DNA of 21,303 nucleotides from a virus, in IMG/VR virus record IMGVR_UViG_3300035145_004043, positions 1 to 21,303 of that record, one strand, 5' to 3'. Of the stretch, positions 1-6,504 are shown piece by piece. How positions within the stretch are numbered: the stretch's first letter is position 1; each line of letters begins with the position of its first letter. The notes under the pieces are model-generated. The model saw nothing but the letters and a program-made list of their open reading frames with translations. It made no database searches and had not been told where the DNA came from. The translations under genes were made by a program, and so were the position numbers.

Positions 1-243
1 ATTTTATATTTTAGTGCAGCGTGGTGTGCCCCTTGTAGAACATTGGGTCCTATTATTCAGGAATCTACTACAGAAGGAGTAGTATATGAAAAAATCGATG
101 TTGATGCAAATCAAGATCTATCTATAGAATATGGGGTTAGAAATATCCCAACTTTAGTTTTACTAGATGAAAATGGTGAAGTTAAAGGTAGAAAAGTAGG
201 ATTACAATCAAAACAAGACATAATAAATTTTTATAATGGGTAA
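1..243 (+). CDS. Thioredoxin, 5' end outside the window
   Basis: The reading frame is open from base 1 and ends at a TAA at 241-243, so the start codon lies upstream. Near the beginning it encodes the redox motif W-C-A-P-C, the classic thioredoxin active site. Next come the beta-strand/helix pattern of the thioredoxin fold and the conserved cis-proline segment (NIPTLVLLDENGEV) about 45 residues later. Thioredoxins reduce disulfides in the cytoplasm; phage versions typically supply electrons to ribonucleotide reductase, which fits the nucleotide genes that follow. The stop overlaps the start of the QueD gene by 8 bases (ATGGGTAA), suggesting translational coupling. An apparent TTG start at base 43 would remove the active site and is rejected. 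The fold is clear; the exact partner is inference. Confidence 0.9.
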   Translation: MLYFSAAWCAPCRTLGPIIQESTTEGVVYEKIDVDANQDLSIEYGVRNIPTLVLLDENGEVKGRKVGLQSKQDIINFYNG

Positions 244-700
244 ATTTCAATCAAGTAAAGTATTTGACGGGTTTAGTACAGTGTTCCGTCAATGGAAAGC
301 AACAGAAACACACTGTAGATTTGTACATGGTTATGGTATTTCATTTAAAATTTATTTTGAAGGTGAATTAGACCATAGAAATTGGGTTTGGGATTTTGGT
401 GGAATGAAAAGAGCCAAAACTAAAATTGATGGTATGTCTCCAAAAGCTTGGATGGACTATATGTTTGACCATACTTTAGTTGTAGCAGAAGATGATCCAT
501 TCAAAAATGCTTTTTTAGAAATGGGTGAAGCAGGAGCAGCTCAAGTTAGAATTGTGGAAGCAACGGGTGCAGAGAAATTTGCTGAGTTTGTTTTTAATAA
601 GGTTAATGAATTTGTTAAAACTGAAACTGAAAATAGAGTTAGAGTTACAAAAGTAAAATTTATGGAGCATGGAAAAAATGCTGCATATTACAGTGAATAA
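236..700 (+). CDS. queD: 6-carboxy-tetrahydropterin synthase / 6-pyruvoyl-tetrahydropterin synthase homologue (QueD-like)
   Basis: QueD converts dihydroneopterin triphosphate to 6-carboxy-5,6,7,8-tetrahydropterin, step two from GTP to preQ0. The 154-residue length is slightly above the usual ~120. Visible family marks are C27-x3-H31-G-Y (normally C-x3-H-G-H), an NWVWDFG strand, the F-D78-H79 catalytic pair and E144 in MEHG. It differs from canonical enzymes in two zinc-ligand positions: the first His (normally in an F-S-A-A-H segment) is F17, and the second His of HGH is Y33. H26, just before C27, might substitute. I believe related HGY forms exist in other phage and bacterial sequences, but cannot check here. 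Neighbours are QueE and FolE, the flanking steps of the same pathway. The start overlaps the thioredoxin stop. Confidence 0.85.
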   Translation: MGKFQSSKVFDGFSTVFRQWKATETHCRFVHGYGISFKIYFEGELDHRNWVWDFGGMKRAKTKIDGMSPKAWMDYMFDHTLVVAEDDPFKNAFLEMGEAGAAQVRIVEATGAEKFAEFVFNKVNEFVKTETENRVRVTKVKFMEHGKNAAYYSE

Positions 701-719
701 AAAACCACTTTAAAAAATT

Positions 720-1508
720 ATGGAACACAAACAATTAAAACGAATTGAAGACTATGAAAAAAACCTTCCAATTGTAGAATTATATACTGCAGTACAAAGT
801 GAAGGATCCAGAGCAGGTTATCCTACAATAGTTATTAGAACTACTGGTTGTACTCATAGATGTTATTTTGGAGAAGGAGGATGGTGTGATTCTTGGTATA
901 CAAGTATCCACCCAGAAAAAGGTCAATATAATTTTAATGACATTATCCAAAAGTATAAAGATCACCCCCATATTAAGGAAATGATGCTTACAGGAGGTTC
1001 TCCTACTATGCATCCTGCTTTAGTAAATGAGTTAACACACTTTGCACATGAAAATGATATATTCATTACTATTGAAACTGAAGGAAGCCATTTCCTTCCT
1101 ACTGATTATCCTATCAATCTTCTTAGTATTTCTCCTAAATTTAGTAATAGCGTTCCCGTTATTGGTGTTGCTACTCCTCAAGGAGGAATTACTGACGAAA
1201 GGATGGTTAAAAAACATAATTCGAAAAGACTAAATTATGAAGCTATAAAACAATCAATAGCTTATCATTCGGATTTCCATATCAAACCAGTTTGGGATGG
1301 TAAAGATGAAGATGCATTAGCTGAAATTATGGATTGTATAGAAAAACTAGAAGTGTCTCCTGATAAAGTATGGTTTATGCCAGCTGGAGATTCGAGGGAA
1401 GCGTTATTTAAATCTTATCCTGTTTTATTTGATTGGGTAAGAGATAATGGTTATAGAATGACTTGGAGACCACATATTATTGCTTTTGAAGATAAAAGAG
1501 AAGTATAG
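720..1508 (+). CDS. queE: 7-carboxy-7-deazaguanine synthase, radical SAM enzyme (QueE-like)
   Basis: QueE is a radical SAM enzyme that rearranges 6-carboxy-tetrahydropterin to 7-carboxy-7-deazaguanine. The N-terminus carries LYTAVQSEGSRAGYPT, matching the QueE pattern around Q-G-E-G and G-x-P. The cluster-binding cysteines follow at C44, C48 and C56 (C-x3-C-x7-C), where the usual spacing is C-x3-C-x2-C. The aromatic residue normally preceding the last Cys is kept (W55). The G-G-E-P SAM-binding motif appears as TGGSPTMHP. At 262 residues it is somewhat longer than bacterial homologues (~210-240). The leader is A-rich (AAAAAATT before ATG) with no Shine-Dalgarno. Its TAG stop shares one base with the GTG of the next small ORF. 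The family is secure; whether the altered cluster loop changes chemistry is open. Confidence 0.88.
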   Translation: MEHKQLKRIEDYEKNLPIVELYTAVQSEGSRAGYPTIVIRTTGCTHRCYFGEGGWCDSWYTSIHPEKGQYNFNDIIQKYKDHPHIKEMMLTGGSPTMHPALVNELTHFAHENDIFITIETEGSHFLPTDYPINLLSISPKFSNSVPVIGVATPQGGITDERMVKKHNSKRLNYEAIKQSIAYHSDFHIKPVWDGKDEDALAEIMDCIEKLEVSPDKVWFMPAGDSREALFKSYPVLFDWVRDNGYRMTWRPHIIAFEDKREV

Positions 1509-1642
1509 TGGATAAGCAAGAAGCTCTTAGTATATTGGAGGAAATAGAAGAAAACGTAAATACTTGCTGTGCTATTACAATGGAGCCAGATGAAGTATTG
1601 GTATTAATAGATAAATTAAAAAGTTATATAAATGGAGAATAA
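1508..1642 (+). CDS. Small hypothetical protein, 44 residues
   Basis: This short open frame fills the 123-base gap between QueE and FolE. It starts at a GTG that shares its first base with the QueE TAG stop, and ends at a TAA 11 bases inside the FolE gene. The product begins MDKQEALSILEEIEENVN, contains a Cys-Cys pair near residue 20, and ends in a second helix-like segment (DEVLVLIDKLKSYINGE). It looks like two amphipathic, acidic helices. Exact abutment to both neighbours is the main reason to believe it is real, since this phage leaves almost no gaps. I recognise no family. It could instead be a spacer that happens to be open. Confidence 0.55.
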   Translation: MDKQEALSILEEIEENVNTCCAITMEPDEVLVLIDKLKSYINGE

Positions 1643-2327
1643 ACGTAGAAAACTACACGAGGACTTAGAGGTAGTACCAATTGGTTTTGCAAATGGAGTT
1701 GCACCTGGATTTCCTTTTACAGACAAAGAAAAAGAAAAAATGATAAATAGAGCAGAAAAAGCTTATGGTAAGTTTTTAGATGCCCTAGAATGTGATTGGA
1801 GAAATGATCCTAATTCCATGGAAACCCCTCGTCGAGTAGCTAAAGCTTATGTTAATGATTTATGGGCTGGTAGATACACAGCTATGTCTCCTATTACATC
1901 ATTTCCATCAGATGGTTATGATGGTGTAATTATAGAACGTAATATACCATTAACTTCAATGTGTTCTCATCACCACCAAACAATTGGTGGAGTTGTACAT
2001 ATAGGTTATATTGCAGGAGAAGACGGTCAAGTAATTGGTCTTTCTAAATTAAATAGAATAGTAGAATTATTTGGTAGAAGAGGAGCTATTCAAGAACAAT
2101 TAACCTCAGCTATCCATAATGCAGTAGATAAAATTACTGAAGGTAATAAAGGTGTAATTGTAACTATTGTAGGTACTCACAACTGTGTATCTTGTAGAGG
2201 TGTTAAACATCAAGGGGCAGCAATGGTTACAACTAAAGCATCAGGTAAATTTAGAGATGATAATAATTTAGCTCGTAAAGAATTTTTTGATAGTTTAAAA
2301 ATTAATAACGGAGGACACAATATTTAA
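1632..2327 (+). CDS. folE: GTP cyclohydrolase I (FolE)
   Basis: FolE opens and rearranges GTP to 7,8-dihydroneopterin triphosphate, the entry step for folate and for queuosine/preQ0. The 231-residue protein shows the family landmarks in order: the T-P-R-R-V-A helix near residue 65; the zinc/active-site segment C111-S-H-H114; the I-G-L-S-K-L-N-R motif near 135; and T-H183-N-C185-V-S-C-R-G-V, holding the third zinc ligand. The usual C-E-H-H is C-S-H-H and the usual M-x-M-R-G-V is V-S-C-R-G-V, modest departures that keep the metal ligands. It sits directly downstream of QueD, QueE and a small ORF, so three consecutive preQ0 pathway enzymes are co-transcribed. QueC, the next enzyme, is not in the window. 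Confidence 0.93.
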   Translation: MENKRRKLHEDLEVVPIGFANGVAPGFPFTDKEKEKMINRAEKAYGKFLDALECDWRNDPNSMETPRRVAKAYVNDLWAGRYTAMSPITSFPSDGYDGVIIERNIPLTSMCSHHHQTIGGVVHIGYIAGEDGQVIGLSKLNRIVELFGRRGAIQEQLTSAIHNAVDKITEGNKGVIVTIVGTHNCVSCRGVKHQGAAMVTTKASGKFRDDNNLARKEFFDSLKINNGGHNI

Positions 2328-2330
2328 GTT

Positions 2331-2744
2331 ATGTTAAGATTTGATGATACAAAAATATCAGTTAGTTGGTGGGATGTAACAGATCTTATTAAAGATTTAG
2401 CAGGAAAAATACCATTTGAAGTTCCATTAGCAGATTCAATTTATGGAATACCTAGAGGTGGATTAATCCCTGCTGTTATGTTATCACACCAAACAGGATT
2501 ACCTTTAGTAGATACTATTGGAGCACATACTTTAGTAGTAGATGATATGACTGATAGTGGAGTTACTATGAATAAAATGCCTGGATTATACACAGCAACA
2601 TTATTTCATAAACCTCATACCTCAATTTTCACCCCTAATGTATATTCTAAATTACATGAAGGGGATGAATGGTTAATTTTCCCATGGGAAAAACACGACT
2701 CAGAACCAATACAAGATTATTTAAATAAAGAAAAAAATGGGTAA
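2331..2744 (+). CDS. Purine-type phosphoribosyltransferase
   Basis: This 137-residue protein has the type I phosphoribosyltransferase fold. Visible marks are the early loop S-I-Y-G-I-P-R-G-G near residue 38 and the PRPP-binding motif V-V-D-D-M-T-D-S-G-V-T near residue 68. Between and after them are the expected hydrophobic strands and a late W-L-I-F-P-W-E segment reminiscent of bacterial xanthine/guanine phosphoribosyltransferases. Such enzymes join PRPP and a base to form a nucleotide. Its place beside the preQ0 genes and a MazG-like enzyme suggests purine salvage, or handling of a modified guanine base; the latter is inference. The last 8 bases overlap the next gene in the same ATGGGTAA arrangement seen at 236-243. 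Substrate cannot be read from the sequence. Confidence 0.8.
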   Translation: MLRFDDTKISVSWWDVTDLIKDLAGKIPFEVPLADSIYGIPRGGLIPAVMLSHQTGLPLVDTIGAHTLVVDDMTDSGVTMNKMPGLYTATLFHKPHTSIFTPNVYSKLHEGDEWLIFPWEKHDSEPIQDYLNKEKNG

Positions 2745-3255
2745 ACAATTAACAATTTTTGACGCATTAAACGATTACCAAGAGGCACCCCAAAGTGTAC
2801 CTTTTGTAAATGAAGTAGAAATTTTTAATGCCACATTTGGCAAACCAAACAATTATGAACCAACAATACCAGAAAAAAAGGAATGGCAATTCGTATACGA
2901 CTTTGTACTTGAAGAATTGGAAGAATATAGACAGGCTTGCGAAAACGGAGACATCGTGGAAATTTTGGATGCTCTGTGTGATATTGCTTATGTTTCCCTC
3001 GGGAACGGTGTTATGTTACACGGTCTTAAAGATAAGATATGGCCAGCCTATCAAGAGGTACAAGCCAGCAATATGTCTAAGTCTTGCAGCACTGAAGAAG
3101 AAGCCATGGAGACTGTCACCATCCGCTCTAAAGAACAAGCTGAGCCATGTCACTATGAGAAAGTGGCGGAGAGATTTGTAGTATATAGAACTCGAGATAG
3201 AAAAGTAATGAAATCAATTAATTATTTTAGACCAGATTTAAAACAGTTCTTTTAA
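2737..3255 (+). CDS. MazG-like nucleotide pyrophosphohydrolase
   Basis: The middle of this 172-residue protein has the all-alpha NTP pyrophosphatase signature: an acidic E-E-L-E-E-Y helix near residue 57, then E-I-L-D-A-L-C-D about 20 residues later, giving the E-x2-E and E-x2-D magnesium ligands. This is followed by E-V-Q-A-S-N-M-S-K, a match to the E-V-H-x-S-N-M-x-K segment common in phage members. Such enzymes hydrolyse NTPs or dNTPs to monophosphates and can clean or tune the nucleotide pool. The first 60 and last 40 residues are less recognisable. Base use is unlike the neighbours: bases 2737-3180 are richer in G and C, with codons such as CTC, ATC and GTC, while the last 75 bases return to the AT-rich style. 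This suggests a recombined segment. Confidence 0.78.
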   Translation: MGKQLTIFDALNDYQEAPQSVPFVNEVEIFNATFGKPNNYEPTIPEKKEWQFVYDFVLEELEEYRQACENGDIVEILDALCDIAYVSLGNGVMLHGLKDKIWPAYQEVQASNMSKSCSTEEEAMETVTIRSKEQAEPCHYEKVAERFVVYRTRDRKVMKSINYFRPDLKQFF

Positions 3256-4958
3256 TGTATAAAAAATGTTATGCTACTAGATTAGGAAACAATAAATTTA
3301 AGATTCATTTATGGGACGAAGGTGGCTATGATGAAATCGAATGGTATAACTGTGCTTATCAAGAATGTTCTAAAGAGGAATCAACTCATACAGGTTTAAG
3401 TGGAGAACCTCTTCGTAAAATTTATAAATGGGATAAAAATACTCCTAATCTTCATTTTCATGATATAACTCCTTATCAAAAATTTTTAATTGAAAAATAT
3501 GGTACTAATGATGATCCATCTACAGGCCATAAAGAATTATTTTTTGATATTGAGTGTGAAATTGGAGGAGCTTTAACTGAAGAATATATTGAAAGAGCCC
3601 CTATGCCTATTACTACAATAGCATACTGGGATAAATCAGAAGATCATTGGGTTATTTTAGTTCGTGATGATAAAGGTGAATTAAAGCGTACCAAAGCTAA
3701 AAATAAAGAAATTGTACCTTGTAGAACAGAACAAGAAATATTAGCTAAATTTTTAGAACGTTTTAGAGAAATTGATCCCGATATTTTAATTGGTTATAAC
3801 AGTGATTTCTTTGATATACCTTATCTATATTATAGAATGTGTAATGTATTAGGTCAAGAATGGGCTGATCAATTATCTCCAATTGGTAAAGTAAATGCTA
3901 AAAAAAATAATCAATACTTTTTTAAACAAAACCAATTTGTAGATATTATTGGAGTTGAATCTTTAGATTATATGAGATTGCATAAAAAATATAGTTGGAA
4001 AGATGAACCAAGTTGGAAATTAGATGCTATTGGAGAAAAATATACTGGTATAGGTAAAGTTGATTATGAAGGTAATCTTGACCAATTATTTGAAACTGAT
4101 CTACAAAAATATATCCAGTATAACTTTCGTGATGTTGAAATATTAAAATTATTGGATGAAAAACTACAATATATTGCTTTAACTAAAAACCTATCCCATA
4201 AGGGTAAACATAACTATAGTGAGGTTTATGCAAATAGTAAAACCCAAGATGGTGCAATCTCAGCTTATTTATTATCTCAAAATATAATTCCACCAGGTAA
4301 GGATCCTAATCCTAGAAGTAAAAAAGGATATGCTGGTGGTTACCTTTTTTGCCCTAAAGCTGGGTTGTACAAATATATGTTTGATGAAGATTTAACTTCA
4401 CTATATCCTTCAATTATAATGTCTTTAAACATAGGAAGAGAAACATTTAAAGGACGTATTATAGATGCTGATGATCGTAATAATAGATTAGGTCTTAATG
4501 ATTTAAAAGAGCGTGATCAAAATGAAGAATTATTAGTTGAAAATGCTAAAGGACGTCAAACTAGAGTTGATGTTGGTAGATTAATCTCTATGATTGAACA
4601 AAATAATTTAACATTATCTGCTAATGGTTCTATGTTTACTACTGATAGACAATCAACTTTATCTACAGTACTAGATAAATGGTTTGCTGAACGTAAATTT
4701 TATAAAGGTAAAATGAAAGAAGCATATACTGCTGGAGATAAAGAAAAAGGTGCCTATTATCATTTAATGCAATATACAATGAAGATTTTGCTTAATAGTT
4801 TATATGGTGCTACTGCTTTACCCTCATTTAGATATGGAATGAGTTTATCTATATTAAGTGAAGCAATTACTTTATCAGGCCACAGAATTATTCAAGAATC
4901 AGCTTTATGTGCTAATAGACATATGAATAAAGTTTTAAGAGGAGAATTAACATTATGA
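3255..4958 (+). CDS. 43A: DNA polymerase family B, N-terminal part (gp43A: exonuclease and polymerase motifs A and B)
   Basis: This 567-residue product is the front two-thirds of a T4 gp43-type replicative polymerase. The 3'-5' exonuclease motifs are present: F-F-D98-I-E100 (Exo I), I-G-Y-N-S-D-F-F-D near 180 (Exo II) and Y-x2-Y-N-x-R-D-V-E near 290 (Exo III). Polymerase motif A is D-L-T-S-L-Y-P-S near 380 and motif B is K-x3-N-S-L-Y-G near 510. The catalytic D-T-D motif C is missing here and is found in the separate gene at 6501. The frame ends normally at TGA after N-R-H-M-N-K-V-L, which in T4 gp43 lies just before motif C. The sum of the two parts (567+318) is close to T4 gp43 (898). The stop overlaps the next start (ATGA). 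Confidence 0.94.
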   Translation: MYKKCYATRLGNNKFKIHLWDEGGYDEIEWYNCAYQECSKEESTHTGLSGEPLRKIYKWDKNTPNLHFHDITPYQKFLIEKYGTNDDPSTGHKELFFDIECEIGGALTEEYIERAPMPITTIAYWDKSEDHWVILVRDDKGELKRTKAKNKEIVPCRTEQEILAKFLERFREIDPDILIGYNSDFFDIPYLYYRMCNVLGQEWADQLSPIGKVNAKKNNQYFFKQNQFVDIIGVESLDYMRLHKKYSWKDEPSWKLDAIGEKYTGIGKVDYEGNLDQLFETDLQKYIQYNFRDVEILKLLDEKLQYIALTKNLSHKGKHNYSEVYANSKTQDGAISAYLLSQNIIPPGKDPNPRSKKGYAGGYLFCPKAGLYKYMFDEDLTSLYPSIIMSLNIGRETFKGRIIDADDRNNRLGLNDLKERDQNEELLVENAKGRQTRVDVGRLISMIEQNNLTLSANGSMFTTDRQSTLSTVLDKWFAERKFYKGKMKEAYTAGDKEKGAYYHLMQYTMKILLNSLYGATALPSFRYGMSLSILSEAITLSGHRIIQESALCANRHMNKVLRGELTL

Positions 4959-5302
4959 AATACGAAGTAGAAAGTAGACCTTGGGGCATGTACGAAGTAT
5001 TATTAGATAGCCCTGAATGTAAAGTAAAAAGAATATCTGTTGCTCCAGGAGCCAGATTATCTTACCAATACCACACTAAAAGAAGAGAACAGTGGACAGT
5101 AATTAAAGGTGATTTAACTATAGTTTTAGATGATGAAAAAGTATTTAGAAATACTGGTGAATCTATTACTATACCTTTAGGGGCTAAACATCGAGCTTGG
5201 AATGAAACTGATGATTTAGTTCAATTTATTGAAGTTCAAACTGGAGATTATTTTGGTGAAGACGATATAATAAGAATCGAAGACGATTATAAAAGAGATT
5301 AA
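4955..5302 (+). CDS. Cupin, mannose-6-phosphate isomerase type II-like
   Basis: A 115-residue single-domain cupin. It shows R-P-W-G-M-Y near residue 8, S-Y-Q-Y-H near 36, W-T-V-I-K-G with the preceding E/Q, then I-P-L-G-A-K-H-R-A-W-N near 72 and Q-F-I-E-V-Q-T-G near 88. This is the metal-binding pattern of the C-terminal isomerase domain of bifunctional mannose-1-phosphate guanylyltransferase / mannose-6-phosphate isomerase. Stand-alone versions act in sugar-nucleotide supply for surface glycans. It is the first cargo gene between the two polymerase halves and overlaps the gp43A stop by 4 bases. Unusually for this window, an AGGAG lies at 4940-4944, 10 bases before the ATG, so this start may use Shine-Dalgarno pairing. 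The substrate is inferred from the family. Confidence 0.82.
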   Translation: MKYEVESRPWGMYEVLLDSPECKVKRISVAPGARLSYQYHTKRREQWTVIKGDLTIVLDDEKVFRNTGESITIPLGAKHRAWNETDDLVQFIEVQTGDYFGEDDIIRIEDDYKRD

Positions 5303-5303
5303 T

Positions 5304-5570
5304 ATGGCTTTAAGTAAACAATCAATTAGAAAAAATATGAATATAATTGTTGATGGAAGAGAAATCAGCAAAGAAGAACTAATTTTAATTAGTGAAGGGT
5401 GGAGTGAAAACCAAGAAATATTTTTTAGAAAAATGTTAAAACAAGGAGGTCATTTTAGATTAAAAGGTTTGAAATTTGAAGTTGATATTGATTATAATCC
5501 TAAAATGAGATCTGATGGGTTAACAGATGAAGGAGTAAGACAAATCCCTGGTGAAGATGGAAGATTTTAA
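5304..5570 (+). CDS. Hypothetical protein, 88 residues
   Basis: An ATG two bases after the cupin stop opens a frame of 88 residues. The product is soluble with no membrane segment or cysteine. It has a basic start (MALSKQSIRKNMN), a short predicted helix with S-K-E-E-L-I-L-I-S-E-G-W, a second helix F-F-R-K-M-L-K-Q-G-G-H-F, then a strand-like tail ending P-G-E-D-G-R-F. The mixed alpha/beta make-up suggests a small compact fold. It lies inside the split polymerase cargo between the cupin and the methyltransferase. I recognise no family and propose no function. Codon use and base composition match the neighbours, so it looks like a genuine gene. Confidence 0.72.
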   Translation: MALSKQSIRKNMNIIVDGREISKEELILISEGWSENQEIFFRKMLKQGGHFRLKGLKFEVDIDYNPKMRSDGLTDEGVRQIPGEDGRF

Positions 5571-5571
5571 T

Positions 5572-6114
5572 ATGGAAAGTTTAGTTTCTAATGAATATAG
5601 AGAATTATTAGAACAAAAACATATTAAAGATAAAGGATTTTGGGGAGGTCATATTGATAGCAAAATTAAATTTATCTATAATTATGCTTTAGAATATAAT
5701 TGTAATTCAATTTTAGATTATGGGGCAGGAAGTTCACATTTTATTAATGATATAAATAGATTATATCCAAACCATTCTTTTACTATTAATGAATATGAAC
5801 CAGGTAGAAAAGAATTAGCAAAAGATCCACCTACAAGCGATATGACAGTTTGTTTAGATGTATTAGAACATATTGAACCAGAAAAAATTGATAATGTATT
5901 AAAACACATATATAATAAAACAAATAAAATTATGTATTTTACTATTTGTACTGTTCTATCATATAGTACATTTCCAAATGGTCAAAATTTACATTTAATT
6001 ATAGAAAATAAAGATTGGTGGATGAAAAAATTATCAAAATATTTTGATTTTAGAGAAGAACCTCATATATTAACCACAGAATCCCATGTTTGGGGACTAG
6101 CAATAAAAAAATAA
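5572..6114 (+). CDS. Class I SAM-dependent methyltransferase
   Basis: From the ATG at 5572 the product is 180 residues. It shows motif I of Rossmann-type methyltransferases (I-L-D-Y-G-A-G-S-S-H-F near 48), an acidic residue at the end of the second strand (N-E-Y-E-P), and the motif C-L-D-V-L-E-H-I-E-P near 94, typical of class I enzymes acting on small molecules, sugars or lipids. I chose 5572 because this phage usually starts a gene right after the previous stop (TAA-T-ATG). A GTG at 5551 and ATG at 5557 in the same frame would add 7 or 5 residues and overlap the previous gene. It belongs to the cargo in the split polymerase. Sugar or surface modification is plausible from its neighbours but not shown by the sequence. 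Confidence 0.83.
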   Translation: MESLVSNEYRELLEQKHIKDKGFWGGHIDSKIKFIYNYALEYNCNSILDYGAGSSHFINDINRLYPNHSFTINEYEPGRKELAKDPPTSDMTVCLDVLEHIEPEKIDNVLKHIYNKTNKIMYFTICTVLSYSTFPNGQNLHLIIENKDWWMKKLSKYFDFREEPHILTTESHVWGLAIKK

Positions 6115-6117
6115 ATT

Positions 6118-6504
6118 ATGAAAGTAGAAGTATCAAATGGTGAATTATTAGATAAAATTTCAATTTTGGAATTAAAATTACTTAAAATTGAAGATAAAGA
6201 AAAATTAGTTAACATTCAGAATGAATTTGATGAATTAAATCCTTTATGTGTAGTTTTATTTGAAACATTTGGGTCTGAATTACAAAATTTATATCTTAAA
6301 TTATCTAATATTAATGGTCAACTTTGGGATATAGAAGATTGGATTAGAGATTGTGAACGTGAAAAAAGATTTGATGAAGAATTTATTCAATTAGCTAGAT
6401 CAGTTTATGTTACTAATGATAGAAGAAGTGAAGTAAAAAAAGAAATTAATATATTAACTGGATCAGGTTTAGTTGAAGAAAAATCATATAAAGATTATAA
6501 GTGA
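6118..6504 (+). CDS. DUF6165-like protein
   Basis: A 128-residue, mostly helical protein without signal or membrane segment. It begins V-S-N-G-E-L-L-D-K-I-S-I-L-E-L-K, continues with L-W-x-I-E-D-W-I-R near 75 and L-A-R-S-V-Y-V-T-N-D-R-R near 97, and ends G-S-G-L-V-E-E-K-S-Y-K-D-Y. This order of motifs matches what I recall of family DUF6165, often found next to glycosyltransferase and polysaccharide genes. Its biochemical role is unknown. It is the last cargo gene; its TGA overlaps the GTG start of gp43B, so translation of the polymerase C-terminal part may be coupled to this gene. The family assignment is from memory of the motif order. Confidence 0.72.
   Translation: MKVEVSNGELLDKISILELKLLKIEDKEKLVNIQNEFDELNPLCVVLFETFGSELQNLYLKLSNINGQLWDIEDWIRDCEREKRFDEEFIQLARSVYVTNDRRSEVKKEINILTGSGLVEEKSYKDYK

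Noticed and set aside
4955-6504. Homing endonuclease in the polymerase split
   Set aside because: None of the four products shows GIY-YIG, LAGLIDADG or H-N-H motifs.
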